In this document: piece after piece, positions 1-6,272 of the stretch
Layout: each line of letters opens with the position of its first letter
How positions within the stretch are numbered: the stretch's first letter is position 1
From: an uncultured Alistipes sp.
GTDB taxonomy: Bacteria > Bacteroidota > Bacteroidia > Bacteroidales > Rikenellaceae
Direction of reading: 5' to 3'
DNA: 10,344 bases
NCBI GenBank assembly: GCA_910586375.1
Contig: CAJUIE010000054.1
Span: forward strand, 1 to 10,344
The notes under the pieces: model-generated
Database searches by the model: none
Told to the model about the DNA's origin: nothing
What the model saw: the letters and a program-made list of their open reading frames with translations, nothing else
Program-made: the position numbers and the translations under genes

Positions 1-241
1 AGATAGGTGCGCGCCCGGGGTGGCGGGCACCCCTCGCCGGCTGCGGGCAGAAAAATCATCCTCGGCGCGTTGTGCGCTGCGGTATTTTTCCGCCACTGCG
101 CCGCCGTCGCGCACCTGTTTTTCTCCCCGAGGCAACCGACCTGTTCGGGCGTAAGACCTCATAATATATTCAATAATTTCTTGCATGTCAAATCGTGCAG
201 GAATCGAAACGTGAGACACACGGTAAAAACTGTTATGTGTT
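1..241. other. GC-rich non-coding leader upstream of the parB-like pseudogene
   Basis: I see no convincing gene here. The open frame that runs through this stretch into the parB-like sequence has no family resemblance before the ParB part and is probably incidental. The DNA is rich in dyads: GGGGTG (17-22) pairs with CACCCC (28-33) around a 5-base loop, AGGTGCGCG (5-13) is the inverse of CGCGCACCT (108-116), and AAAAAT (51-56) is the inverse of ATTTTT (84-89). The last 80 bases before the start at 242 turn AT-rich, as a promoter region would, but no clear TAnnTTTG box is visible. It could be a structured leader or the tail of an upstream gene lying outside the window. Confidence 0.4.
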
Positions 242-2045
242 ATGCAAATCGCACAAGTGAAATCGGAACGGTCGAAGAAAGAGAAAGCGAGCAAGGTCGC
301 TGCGGAGCAGCCGGTCGGGGCACCCCTATCGAAGCCCAAGCAGCATTCGGTGGAGCCGGAGCACGGGGTCGAGCAGCCGGCCGAAACGGTTCCGGCAGCT
401 TCGGGTTCGGAGCACGCAACGAGCACTGCCCCGCAGCCGTACCCTGTGCTGCTCCTCGATATGGAGAAAATCGTCAACAGTTCGTTCAACCCCCGCAAGA
501 GTTTCAGCGAAGAGTCTTTGCAGGAGCTAGCGGACAGCATCGCGCAGGTCGGCGTGCTCCAGCCCATCTGCGTGCGGCCTACAGCCGGGCGTTGGATTCG
601 GGCCGACATACGGTCGGGTCGCTTGTCGGGAAGTTCGGCAAGTCGGAGGCCTACATCCTCTCGCGGCTGAAGCTCTGCGCGCAGATCGACCCGCTGGCCG
701 ATCTGCTCGACCGGGAGGAGATTTCGGTGGGTATCGCCATCGAGATCGCCAAGTACGACGACAAGATCCAGCAGGAGGTCTTCGACGAGCACTTCGCGGA
801 GAACTGCCGCTCCTCGTGGAAGAACGCCCGCATTCGGGAGGTCGCACGTCGGCTCTACCAGCGTTACATGACGCAGCTCGACACGTACCGCTTCGACAAG
901 TCGGAGTGTATGACTTGCCTGAACAACACGGCCAATCAGGTGCTGTTCCGCGATTGTACGGATGGATGCGCCGGGAGTCAGAACATGGACTGCATGATCC
1001 GCAAGAACGAAGCGTTTCTCAAACAGAAAGCCATCGACCTGTTGCACAACGACCCGCGCATCGTCCTCGCGGCCGACGATGATGCCCCGGCTGCGGTCAT
1101 GGACGCCCTGACGGACGACGGCTACAACGTAGAGTCGTTGGAGTATGTCTATAATGACCTGGTATCGGGACCGCAGCAGCCCGAAAAGCCGCTTCCCGAG
1201 AATTTCGAGGAGATCGAGGAATACAACGATGCCTTGATGGGCTATCAGGCCGCACTCTAAGCATTCGAAGAGGCCTCGCGTAAATTGGAGTTCGACATAT
1301 CCGAGGGACATGTAGTGAAGTATGCCGTCATCGGAGCGTTCGACGTATCGGTTCTCGTTACGCGGGTTCCCGAATCGCCGATGAATGCCCTGCTCCGGCA
1401 GGACAACCGCAACTGGCAGCTCTGTTACGAGCATATCACCGACGACCTGAAAAGGATGCTCTCCGAGGTCAAGGTCTCCAACAAGCCGCTGACCAAATCG
1501 GAGACGCAGCTGTTCCATTACGCCGTTATGCGCTCGCTCGGCGACCGGCAGGTCCAGCAGTGCGGCATCAAGTCGGAATCGAAGTGGTCGGTTACGCACA
1601 AGGAGCGTTATGCGGCCGCCGGCCGCCCGACGGAGAAACAGAAGGCGGCGCTCATGCGGCAGTTAGTTCTGACGTTCCTGTGCAACAGCGCTCCGACGTA
1701 CAACTGTACGGACGAGACGCTCGACACGCGGCTGCTGTGCGAGTTCGCGGAACTGAACTTCGCCGAGCAGAGCCGGCCGATCATGGAGAAGTACCGGGAG
1801 GTGAACGACAAGCGTAAGAGCCGTCTGGACGAACAGATCGAGGCGTTGGAGCGCATGGAGTCGGAGCGTGAACAACTCGCCTCGCAGACTGAGGAGCCTG
1901 GCTTCGAGCCAGCGGAGGCTCCCGATGCCGCACCCGATGAGGAACGGGCGCCTGCGAGCCTGCGATAATACCTGCGGAGCCGGAGTTCGTGTACGACCTT
2001 CTCAACTTGCGACCGATGGATGCAAACTTGCCGGCTGCGGCATAA
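242..2045 (+). pseudogene. ParB/Spo0J-family partition-like protein, broken by a deletion, a nonsense codon and a frameshift
   Basis: The N-terminal part (242 to about 580) encodes a charged linker and then a ParB start motif, NPRKSFSEESLQELADSI followed by GVLQPICVRP. The reading frame then changes at 571-582. Downstream, in frame with the TAA at 1258, lies the ParB helix-turn-helix (GKFGKSEAYILSRLKL), the segment SVGIAIEIAKYDD, and a cysteine cluster (ECMTCLNN, DCTDGC, DCMI) known from large Bacteroidales ParB-like proteins. The ParB nucleotide-binding core (GERR and ENxQR motifs) that should lie between is absent. TAA at 1258-1260 interrupts the same frame, which then continues from AFEEASRKLE to 1965. 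A one-base shift between about 1941 and 1961 restores a tail ending VYDLLNLRPMD, with its stop at 2043-2045. A terminator-like hairpin follows 22 bases later, which supports this 3' end. Intact relatives would bind DNA for partition or regulation. With three lesions this copy is very unlikely to work. Confidence 0.85.
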
Positions 2046-2067
2046 ACGACCCGACAGACGTTTAACC

Positions 2068-2104
2068 GACGGGGCAACCTTGCCGATTGCCCCGTCCCAT
2101 TTTT
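2068..2104 (+). terminator. Rho-independent terminator or leader hairpin before the ArdC-like gene
   Basis: GACGGGGCAA (2068-2077) pairs perfectly with TTGCCCCGTC (2087-2096) around a 9-base loop, and a run of five T (2100-2104) follows two bases after CCA. The hairpin lies 22 bases after the reconstructed parB-like stop, as expected of that gene's terminator. It ends only a few bases before the ATG at 2111, so it could also act as an attenuator for the ArdC-like gene. Confidence 0.75.
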
Positions 2105-2110
2105 ACGACC

Positions 2111-3082
2111 ATGAACAAGACGATAGAGACGATCGCTCCGCGACTGACGGAGCTGATAATTCGCAAGATAGAGACCCTCGCCGAGGAGTGGCACAAACCG
2201 TGGGTCGCCGACACGTCGGGGCTGCCGCGCAACCTGCGCGGAACGCCGTATCGCGCGGGCAATATCCTGCTGCTGGCGATGCTTACCGAGTTGGAGAAGT
2301 ACCGTGTGCCCGTCTTCATGACTTTCAAGCAGGCGAAAGAGAACGGGCTGAACATACGCTCGGGACAATCGGCCTTCCCAATCTACTTTTGGAAGATGTA
2401 TATCCGTCACAAGGAAACGCACAAACAGATTGATATGGAAGTTTACTGGCAATTGTCCACAACCGAAAAGCTGCAATACGACCTGCGGCCGATCCTGCGC
2501 TATTACCCTGTTTTCAATATCGACCAGACGGACATGGCGGAGAAAGACCCTGCGCGCTATGCGGAGTTGACGAAAGCGGCAGAACCAGTTGACCATTCGG
2601 ACGGATTTACTTGTACGGGCATCGACGCGCTGCTGGAACCGGACGGATGGCATTGCCCGATCGAGCTGGAGTACGGAGACAAGGCATTGTATTGCCACAC
2701 GCTGGACAAGATCGTCTGTCCGCTCAAACGGCAGTTTCTGTCTGGCGTGGATTTCTACGATACGCTCCTGCACGAGATAGCCCACAGCACGGGTCATTCG
2801 ATCCGCCTGAACCGTCCGCCGCACCTCATCTTCGGAGATTCGGCCTATGCCCGCGAGGAGCTGGTAGCTGAGCTGACCTCGGCCTTGTGCGGTGCGATTC
2901 TGGGCCTCGCGGTCACGCCACGAACCGAGAATGCTGCCTGCCTGAAATCGTGGCTTTCGCAGATGAAAGAGGAGCCGACTTATCTGTTCGACATTCTCGT
3001 AGACGTGAACAAGGCTGCGCGGATGATTATCGACCGCATCGAACCGGACACGCACTGGGAGCCTTACGCTCAGGCGGCGTAA
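2111..3082 (+). CDS. ArdC-type antirestriction protein: ssDNA-binding domain plus zincin metallopeptidase
   Basis: This is an intact gene of 323 residues. The N-terminal third has the ArdC single-strand DNA-binding pattern: a WHKPW motif near residues 27-31, LPRNLRGTPYRAGN, then VFMTFKQAKENG and FPIYFWK. The C-terminal half is a zincin-like metallopeptidase with HEIAH at residues 221-225 and a downstream glutamate-rich helix EELVAEL (249-255) that should supply the third zinc ligand. Proteins of this family are carried by conjugative elements and plasmids and are thought to protect incoming single-stranded DNA from host restriction. I chose ATG 2111 because the in-frame TTG at 2087 falls inside the preceding hairpin. 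No lesion is visible although both neighbours are broken. The role is inferred from the family; the motif reading is direct. Confidence 0.9.
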   Translation: MNKTIETIAPRLTELIIRKIETLAEEWHKPWVADTSGLPRNLRGTPYRAGNILLLAMLTELEKYRVPVFMTFKQAKENGLNIRSGQSAFPIYFWKMYIRHKETHKQIDMEVYWQLSTTEKLQYDLRPILRYYPVFNIDQTDMAEKDPARYAELTKAAEPVDHSDGFTCTGIDALLEPDGWHCPIELEYGDKALYCHTLDKIVCPLKRQFLSGVDFYDTLLHEIAHSTGHSIRLNRPPHLIFGDSAYAREELVAELTSALCGAILGLAVTPRTENAACLKSWLSQMKEEPTYLFDILVDVNKAARMIIDRIEPDTHWEPYAQAA

Positions 3083-3137
3083 CTCGATTGTTAAACCGCA
3101 TCGCAGCAGAGATGTTGCGGTGCTTTATCATATCCTT

Positions 3138-3497
3138 ATGAGCCATTTGATTATCACATTTATCGGCATCACCCAAGATGATCGGGTCATTATCGAACGG
3201 GCGTCGAACAACCTCCGGCCGCAGGAATTCCGAACCATCGAAATCGAACCGCTGACCGCGCTTTATCGCGAAAAGGGCATGGCAGCTTTGGAAGAGGAGC
3301 TTCTGTAGCTCTTCTTTCAAGGTATCTGGCAGCAACAACACGGCGGACGTTTTGCCTGGGCCATCGAAAGCTACAGGCATGCGGAATCGGTCGATTCGCA
3401 TTCGGAGCATCTGCGCTGTTCGGAGAACGAAGAGTACAGAAAGCAACTCATGAAACATATCGCAGAAAACTATCTGCAAAAAATCGCCGTAGAATGA
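3138..3497 (+). pseudogene. Unrecognised 119-codon gene interrupted by an in-frame TAG
   Basis: From ATG 3138 the frame begins MSHLIITFIGITQDD and reaches TAG at 3306-3308. After the stop the same frame continues with coding-like composition (LFFQGIWQQQHGGRFAW through EYRKQLMKHIAENYLQ) to TGA at 3495-3497. That final TGA overlaps the next gene's ATG by ATGA, a common sign of translational coupling, which is the main reason for taking the full span as the original gene. A CAG-to-TAG change would suffice. An in-frame GTG at 3120 is a less likely start. I do not recognise the family. It may instead be a real 56-residue protein followed by a dead tail. It sits just downstream of the ArdC-like gene and was probably in the same transcription unit. 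Confidence 0.6.
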
Positions 3498-3774
3498 AAA
3501 CGAGAGTATTGCACTATGCAGCGGGTCGCGACGATCTGATCGTCGCGACCTACAAGGAGGTAACCTTCATCGGCAAGCACGTAGGCTGGTATGTGGAGGA
3601 CAAAGACGAGGGACATGAAACTGGGACAACATCGCCATTGTCGAGCGTATCGACGGCATCTGCTTCGTCGCGGAGTTCCTGTCGAGGAACTCGGCTTTCG
3701 ACAAGGAGCATCTTGCGGCCGTCGAGGCCGAGGCCCGCAACCTGCGGGCGGCCATGCAGGAGCGGATTGCATAA
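3494..3774 (+). pseudogene. Unrecognised gene of about 93 codons with a one-base frameshift
   Basis: ATG 3494 opens a frame starting MKTRVLHYAAGRDDLIVATY and running to GWYVEDKDEGHE. At 3617-3621 one base is missing. The next frame then reads WDNIAIVERIDGICFVAEFL and an E/A-rich helix ending RAAMQERIA, with TAA at 3772-3774. The missing base is most simply an A in the GAAACTGGG stretch (giving E-N-W-D) or a C (giving E-T-W-D). Because the site is next to a short homopolymer, a sequencing error is possible. No family is recognised. A perfect 27-base dyad (3524-3550) lies in the first codons. The gene overlaps its upstream neighbour by ATGA and its stop is 5 bases before the next gene's ATG. 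Confidence 0.6.
3524..3550. repeat. Perfect 12-bp inverted repeat with 3-base spacer inside a gene start
   Basis: GGTCGCGACGAT (3524-3535) and ATCGTCGCGACC (3539-3550) are exact reverse complements separated by CTG. The dyad lies 30 bases after the ATG at 3494 and encodes GRDDLIVAT. It could fold into a stable hairpin in mRNA or single-stranded DNA, or act as a protein-binding palindrome. No T-run follows, so it is not a typical terminator. Confidence 0.85.
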
Positions 3775-3779
3775 AAGCA

Positions 3780-4194
3780 ATGGATTCCCCTGACGTACAT
3801 TGCGGCATACGAGGCGTTGGGATGGGATGCGCGGCCGCTCAAAGTGCACCGTGCCTATATGCGCGCATTGCGCACGGCGGAAACCCGGGAGCAGCAACGG
3901 CTGTTGTGCGAACGAGAAGAGCACCGGAGACAGGCCGAAGAACGGGAGCGGCAGGAGGCTCTGTTTCGAGCGGAGAAAGCGTTTCGAGCCGGCGATTTTA
4001 TCGCTTCTGAACTCTTCATCGGGCTGTGCGGCAAGTATGGAATCGAGATTCATCCCCGGACGATCGGGATACTGCGAACGCGGATTGCACGAGTGTCTCC
4101 GACCCATATTCAATGCAAAAATTGTTGTACTCGCACGCCCTCGGTGGACAAATGCAGCCGGCTGATCGATTGGTTGATGAAAGAACTGCGATAA
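3780..4194 (+). pseudogene. Unrecognised gene, about 138 residues, with a one-base insertion near its start
   Basis: The main frame ends with TAA at 4192-4194 and reads AAYEALGWDARPLKVHRAYM, then a long charged arginine/glutamate-rich helix (about residues 35-65, probably a coiled coil), a helix EKAFRAGDFIASELFIGLCG, and a cysteine-containing C-terminus (CKNCCTRTP). This frame has no ATG upstream. ATG at 3780 gives M-D-S and joins the main frame if the CCCC run at 3787-3790 is read as CCC, producing MDSLTYIAAYEALGWD. One extra C is therefore the likely lesion, or a base-calling error. The start lies 5 bases after the previous gene's TAA. A TTG at 3817 could start a shorter product. Family and function are unknown. 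Confidence 0.55.
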
Positions 4195-4237
4195 CGGTTT
4201 TGAACCGGGATTATTTACAACTTGAATACAGACTATT

Positions 4238-4579
4238 ATGAAAATCATGTGTCCGGAGCACTACGACAAGGTGGTGCGTTATGCGAACGAACTTGGGGAT
4301 AGCTCCCTGCAAGCGTGTCTTGCCAAACTGAAATTATGGGAGGAGCACTCCCTCCGTCCCTGTGAAATCGAGCTGTACAGAGATTTCGCGCCGTACTCGT
4401 TCCTGTTCAAACAGCGTTACGCCGACGGCAGTCTTGGCATCGTCGGCGGGCTGGTTTACCACGGGACACCCGACCGCTCGGCGTGTTACACCATGAACCG
4501 CGAGGACCTCTGGCAGACGCATACGCAAATATCGGTCATATCGTTTTTTTCTGCGTCGGGTTTGATTTATTATAACTAA
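4238..4579 (+). CDS. DUF4120-like protein
   Basis: ATG 4238 opens a 113-residue frame beginning MKIMCPEHYDKVVRYANELG, followed by CEIELYRDFAPYSFLF and GIVGGLVYHGTPDRS. From memory this pattern matches DUF4120, a short family of unknown function found on Bacteroidales mobile elements, whose members usually end near a W-Q-x-H-T motif. Here WQTHT is followed by about 18 further residues (QISVISFFSASGLIYYN) of poor quality that overlap the promoter of the next operon. The native stop just after WQTHT may therefore have been lost. No cofactor or catalytic motif is evident. The assignment is recognition of a pattern, not a search result. Confidence 0.65.
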   Translation: MKIMCPEHYDKVVRYANELGDSSLQACLAKLKLWEEHSLRPCEIELYRDFAPYSFLFKQRYADGSLGIVGGLVYHGTPDRSACYTMNREDLWQTHTQISVISFFSASGLIYYN

Positions 4580-4592
4580 TTGGTTATATTTG
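4561..4592 (+). promoter_or_regulatory. Bacteroidota-type promoter of the toxin-antitoxin-HU operon
   Basis: TTTG (4561-4564) as the -33 element is separated by 20 bases from TATATTTG (4585-4592), which fits the TAnnTTTG -7 consensus exactly. The toxin ATG lies 15 bases downstream, so the leader would be very short. The -33 box falls inside the 3' extension of the DUF4120-like frame. Confidence 0.8.
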
Positions 4593-4607
4593 TGGCGTGA
4601 TAATTGA

Positions 4608-4961
4608 ATGATGGCAAAGCAGAAGATCAGAGAGGTATTTTATTCGGATGCGTTCGAAGAATTTTTCGCATCGCTCGATAGTCGGGTGCGTGAAAAATAC
4701 ATTTGGACAATACACGCTGTGGAAACCATACGAATACTGCCGACGAAATATGTAAAGAAATTGGAAAATGCCGATCTGTACGAGATGCGTGTATCGGTCG
4801 GTACGAATGAGTACCGCACGGTTCTTTTTACGATGAACAGCGACAACTTCATTACGGCGACGGAAATTTATCTGCTGAACAGCTTTTTGAAGAAAGCATC
4901 GAAAGATTATAGACGTCAGATCGAGATTGCCGAAAAAATGATAAAAGAGTTCGAATCATGA
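4608..4961 (+). CDS. higB: RelE/HigB-type toxin (Gp49-like)
   Basis: This is an intact 117-residue protein of the size usual for phage Gp49-like HigB toxins. Typical features are the N-terminal REVFYSDAFEEFFASLD, the central LENADLYEMRVSVG with its EYRTVLF strand, and the C-terminal LLNSFLKKASKD followed by a basic helix. Relatives are ribosome-dependent mRNA interferases in the cytoplasm that cleave translated mRNA. Two consecutive ATG codons (4608, 4611) could start it. The TGA overlaps the antitoxin ATG by ATGA (4958-4961). Toxin before antitoxin is the usual higBA order. A near-ideal promoter lies immediately upstream. Family membership is clear; toxicity of this copy is inferred. Confidence 0.88.
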   Translation: MMAKQKIREVFYSDAFEEFFASLDSRVREKYIWTIHAVETIRILPTKYVKKLENADLYEMRVSVGTNEYRTVLFTMNSDNFITATEIYLLNSFLKKASKDYRRQIEIAEKMIKEFES

Positions 4962-5263
4962 ATATGGACAGAGAAAAACTCAAAGCGAAATTCCACTCCT
5001 CGGAGGAGTTGATGGAGCGGTATGTCGGTGCGGCAGGAAGCGAGGCACGGGCCGATATGGAAGCACGGGCCGCGGCATGGTTCTACGGAGAGATACTTCG
5101 TGACCGCCGCAAGGAGTTGAAGATGTCGCAGGCGGCACTGGCCGAGAAAATTGGAGCCAAGCAGAGCTATATCGCCCGCATCGAGAAAGGAGAGGTAGAC
5201 CTGCAACTCTCCTCGCTGCTCCGCATTGCCGGGGCATTGGGCCTGAATCTGCAATTACAGTGA
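4958..5263 (+). CDS. higA: XRE-family antitoxin (HigA-type)
   Basis: This intact 101-residue protein has an acidic N-terminal helical region (SSEELMERYVGAAGSEA) and a C-terminal Cro/C1 helix-turn-helix from about residue 50: LRDRRKELKMSQAALAEKIG, then KQSYIARIEKGEVDLQ and LLRIAGALGL. The partner of such a toxin binds and neutralises it, and represses the shared promoter through the helix-turn-helix domain. The four-base overlap with the toxin gene supports co-translation. The HU-family gene starts 8 bases after the stop. Short antitoxins with this tail (GLNLQLQ) are usual for Gp49-like pairs. Confidence 0.88.
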   Translation: MNMDREKLKAKFHSSEELMERYVGAAGSEARADMEARAAAWFYGEILRDRRKELKMSQAALAEKIGAKQSYIARIEKGEVDLQLSSLLRIAGALGLNLQLQ

Positions 5264-5271
5264 ATCAAGAT

Positions 5272-5543
5272 ATGACAAAGCAAAAATCGTAAAAGAGGTG
5301 GCCAAGGCTACGGGCATAGAAAGCAAGGCGGTATTGTCCGTCGTCGAAGGATTCATGGAGCAGGTGCGTAATTCGCTTATCAACGGAGAGAATGTTTACC
5401 TGCGCGGATTCGGCACATTCAACCGGAAGCATCGCGCCGAAAAGAAAGCTCGCAATATCTTGAAGAACACGACGTTGATCGTACCGGCACACGACGTTCC
5501 CGCATTCAAGCCGTCATCCGAGTTTACAGAAAAGATGATGTAG
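5272..5543 (+). pseudogene. HU/IHF-family DNA-binding protein, frameshifted near its start
   Basis: The frame ending in TAG at 5541-5543 is an almost complete HU protein: KIVKEVAKATGIESKAVLSV, then VYLRGFGTFNRKHRAEKKAR (the beta-arm region) and PAHDVPAFKPSSEF. It lacks an ATG in frame. ATG 5272 reads MTKQK and then hits TAA at 5290-5292. Adding one A to the five-A run at 5282-5286 gives MTKQKIVKEVAK, a normal HU start; adding a G at 5280 gives MTKAKIVKEVAK. GTG at 5298 would remove most of the first helix. HU-family proteins bend DNA and help integrases and replication complexes. It follows the antitoxin by 8 bases and ends before a terminator, so it is the third gene of that operon. It is either a pseudogene, a sequencing error in the A-run, or, less likely, a site of slippage. 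Confidence 0.75.
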
Positions 5544-5575
5544 TTTTTTCTGCCGACGCGGTTCAATAATTTCGC

Positions 5576-5611
5576 CCCTGTCAGAGCTTATTCTAACAGG
5601 GACGATTTTTT
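5576..5611 (+). terminator. Rho-independent terminator after the HU-family gene
   Basis: CCCTGT (5576-5581) pairs with ACAGGG (5596-5601). After one mismatch, AGA pairs with TCT around a 6-base loop. Six T residues (5606-5611) follow on the + strand. It closes the unit that begins with the promoter at 4561-4592. Confidence 0.75.
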
Positions 5612-5636
5612 CCCGAGAGACGTCCGCAAAGTTTTT

Positions 5637-6008
5637 TAATCGCAGTTTTGCCGCCAGCAGCTCTTTTGCACTGATCTCGACTAACTGATGCCGTGCTCCG
5701 TTCTTTTCGACAATTTCAAGCGGCAGCACCTTGTCGTCGGGCAGCGTCAGCTTCGGGAGGGCGAAGACCGCCCGCTGCTGCTGGTGCCCCCGGACGATTG
5801 CCGGATCGTTGCAGGCCCGGATGATGTCGGCCGGGGTCTGCTGCTGCGCTGTGCGCTTGGTCAGCTTGCGATCGGCGACGACGAATCGGCGGCAGTCCAC
5901 CTCGAACGAGATGTTCGTCTCGTTGCGAATCAGCGTGTGGATGTAAATCACGTCGTTTGAGACGTAGATTCCGCGCACCTCTACTTCGATGCCGTACTTC
6001 TTCGTACG
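5637..6008 (-). pseudogene. traN: Remnant of conjugative transposon protein TraN (DUF4138), C-terminal part
   Basis: The - strand encodes about 124 residues matching the C-terminal domain of Bacteroidales TraN. They start near KKYGIEVEVRGIYVSND and include IRNETNISFEVDCRRFVV, DRKLTKRTAQQQ, QRAVFALPKLTLPDD and EIVEKNGARH, ending around ELLAAKLRL. Full TraN is a periplasmic component of the conjugation apparatus with a signal peptide and roughly 300 residues. Here the N-terminal half and start are missing. The open frame extends further upstream only as antisense to the lipoprotein gene, without family resemblance, and downstream to about 5514 without it. No other tra gene is present, so this is an isolated scar of a lost transfer region. 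The family call is from memory; the boundaries are approximate. Confidence 0.8.
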
Positions 6009-6053
6009 AAACCTTGCCCCCGAAATTACTGAATTATTAAAAGACAGATGACT

Positions 6054-6221
6054 ATGAAAAGCAAAAAAATCAGAATCGCCCTCGTGGCGATCGTCATAGC
6101 GTTGTTCGCATCTGCATTCGCGGCCTGCAATGTCTACGAACACGAAGAACTCGAAATCCGACGGTGTCCCCAAGTGCAGGATACGGTCATCACGCCCGGG
6201 TGGGATGAGACGGAGTGGTGA
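6054..6221 (+). CDS. Small putative lipoprotein (55 residues)
   Basis: ATG 6054 (an in-frame ATG also lies at 6048) encodes a basic N-terminus MKSKKIR, a hydrophobic stretch ALVAIVIALFASAFA, and a lipobox-like SAFAAC with cysteine at residue 25. A short acidic, tryptophan-ending mature region follows (VYEHEELEIRRCPQVQD, then GWDETEW). This is the layout of a lipid-anchored exported peptide, processed by signal peptidase II. I do not recognise a family. It lies beyond the TraN remnant on the opposite strand and ends 8 bases before the AbiH terminator stem. It could be a truncated form of a longer lipoprotein or a small conjugation-module lipoprotein. No promoter box is evident. Confidence 0.55.
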   Translation: MKSKKIRIALVAIVIALFASAFAACNVYEHEELEIRRCPQVQDTVITPGWDETEW

Positions 6222-6229
6222 ATCGACAA

Positions 6230-6265
6230 AAGAACGGCAACGATTTTTCAGTCGTTGCCGTTCTT
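6230..6265 (-). terminator. Terminator of the AbiH-family gene, 14-bp perfect stem
   Basis: AAGAACGGCAACGA (6230-6243) and TCGTTGCCGTTCTT (6252-6265) are exact reverse complements around an 8-base loop. On the - strand the stem ends in T residues (CTTTTG) just after the AbiH stop at 6273-6275. On the + strand there is no T-run, but the stem could still help end transcription from the lipoprotein gene. Confidence 0.8.
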
Positions 6266-6272
6266 GTGATAA

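Noticed and set aside
7..241. N-terminal extension of the open frame that reaches the ParB C-terminal part
   Set aside because: No family resemblance before the ParB helix-turn-helix. The genuine ParB N-terminus lies in another frame from ATG 242.
1893..1922. Imperfect hairpin GGAGCC...GGCTCC
   Set aside because: It lies inside the Glu/Pro/Ala-rich coding tail of the ParB-like gene and is probably a by-product of repeated codons.
1781..3055. Long - strand open frame of 424 codons
   Set aside because: It is antisense to the ArdC-like gene, which has a full domain order and the HEIAH zinc motif; the antisense protein is arginine-rich shadow sequence.
3095..3121. Possible hairpin ACCGCA / TGCGGT after the ArdC-like gene
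   Set aside because: Only 6 bp with a 15-base loop and no T-run; too weak to call a terminator.
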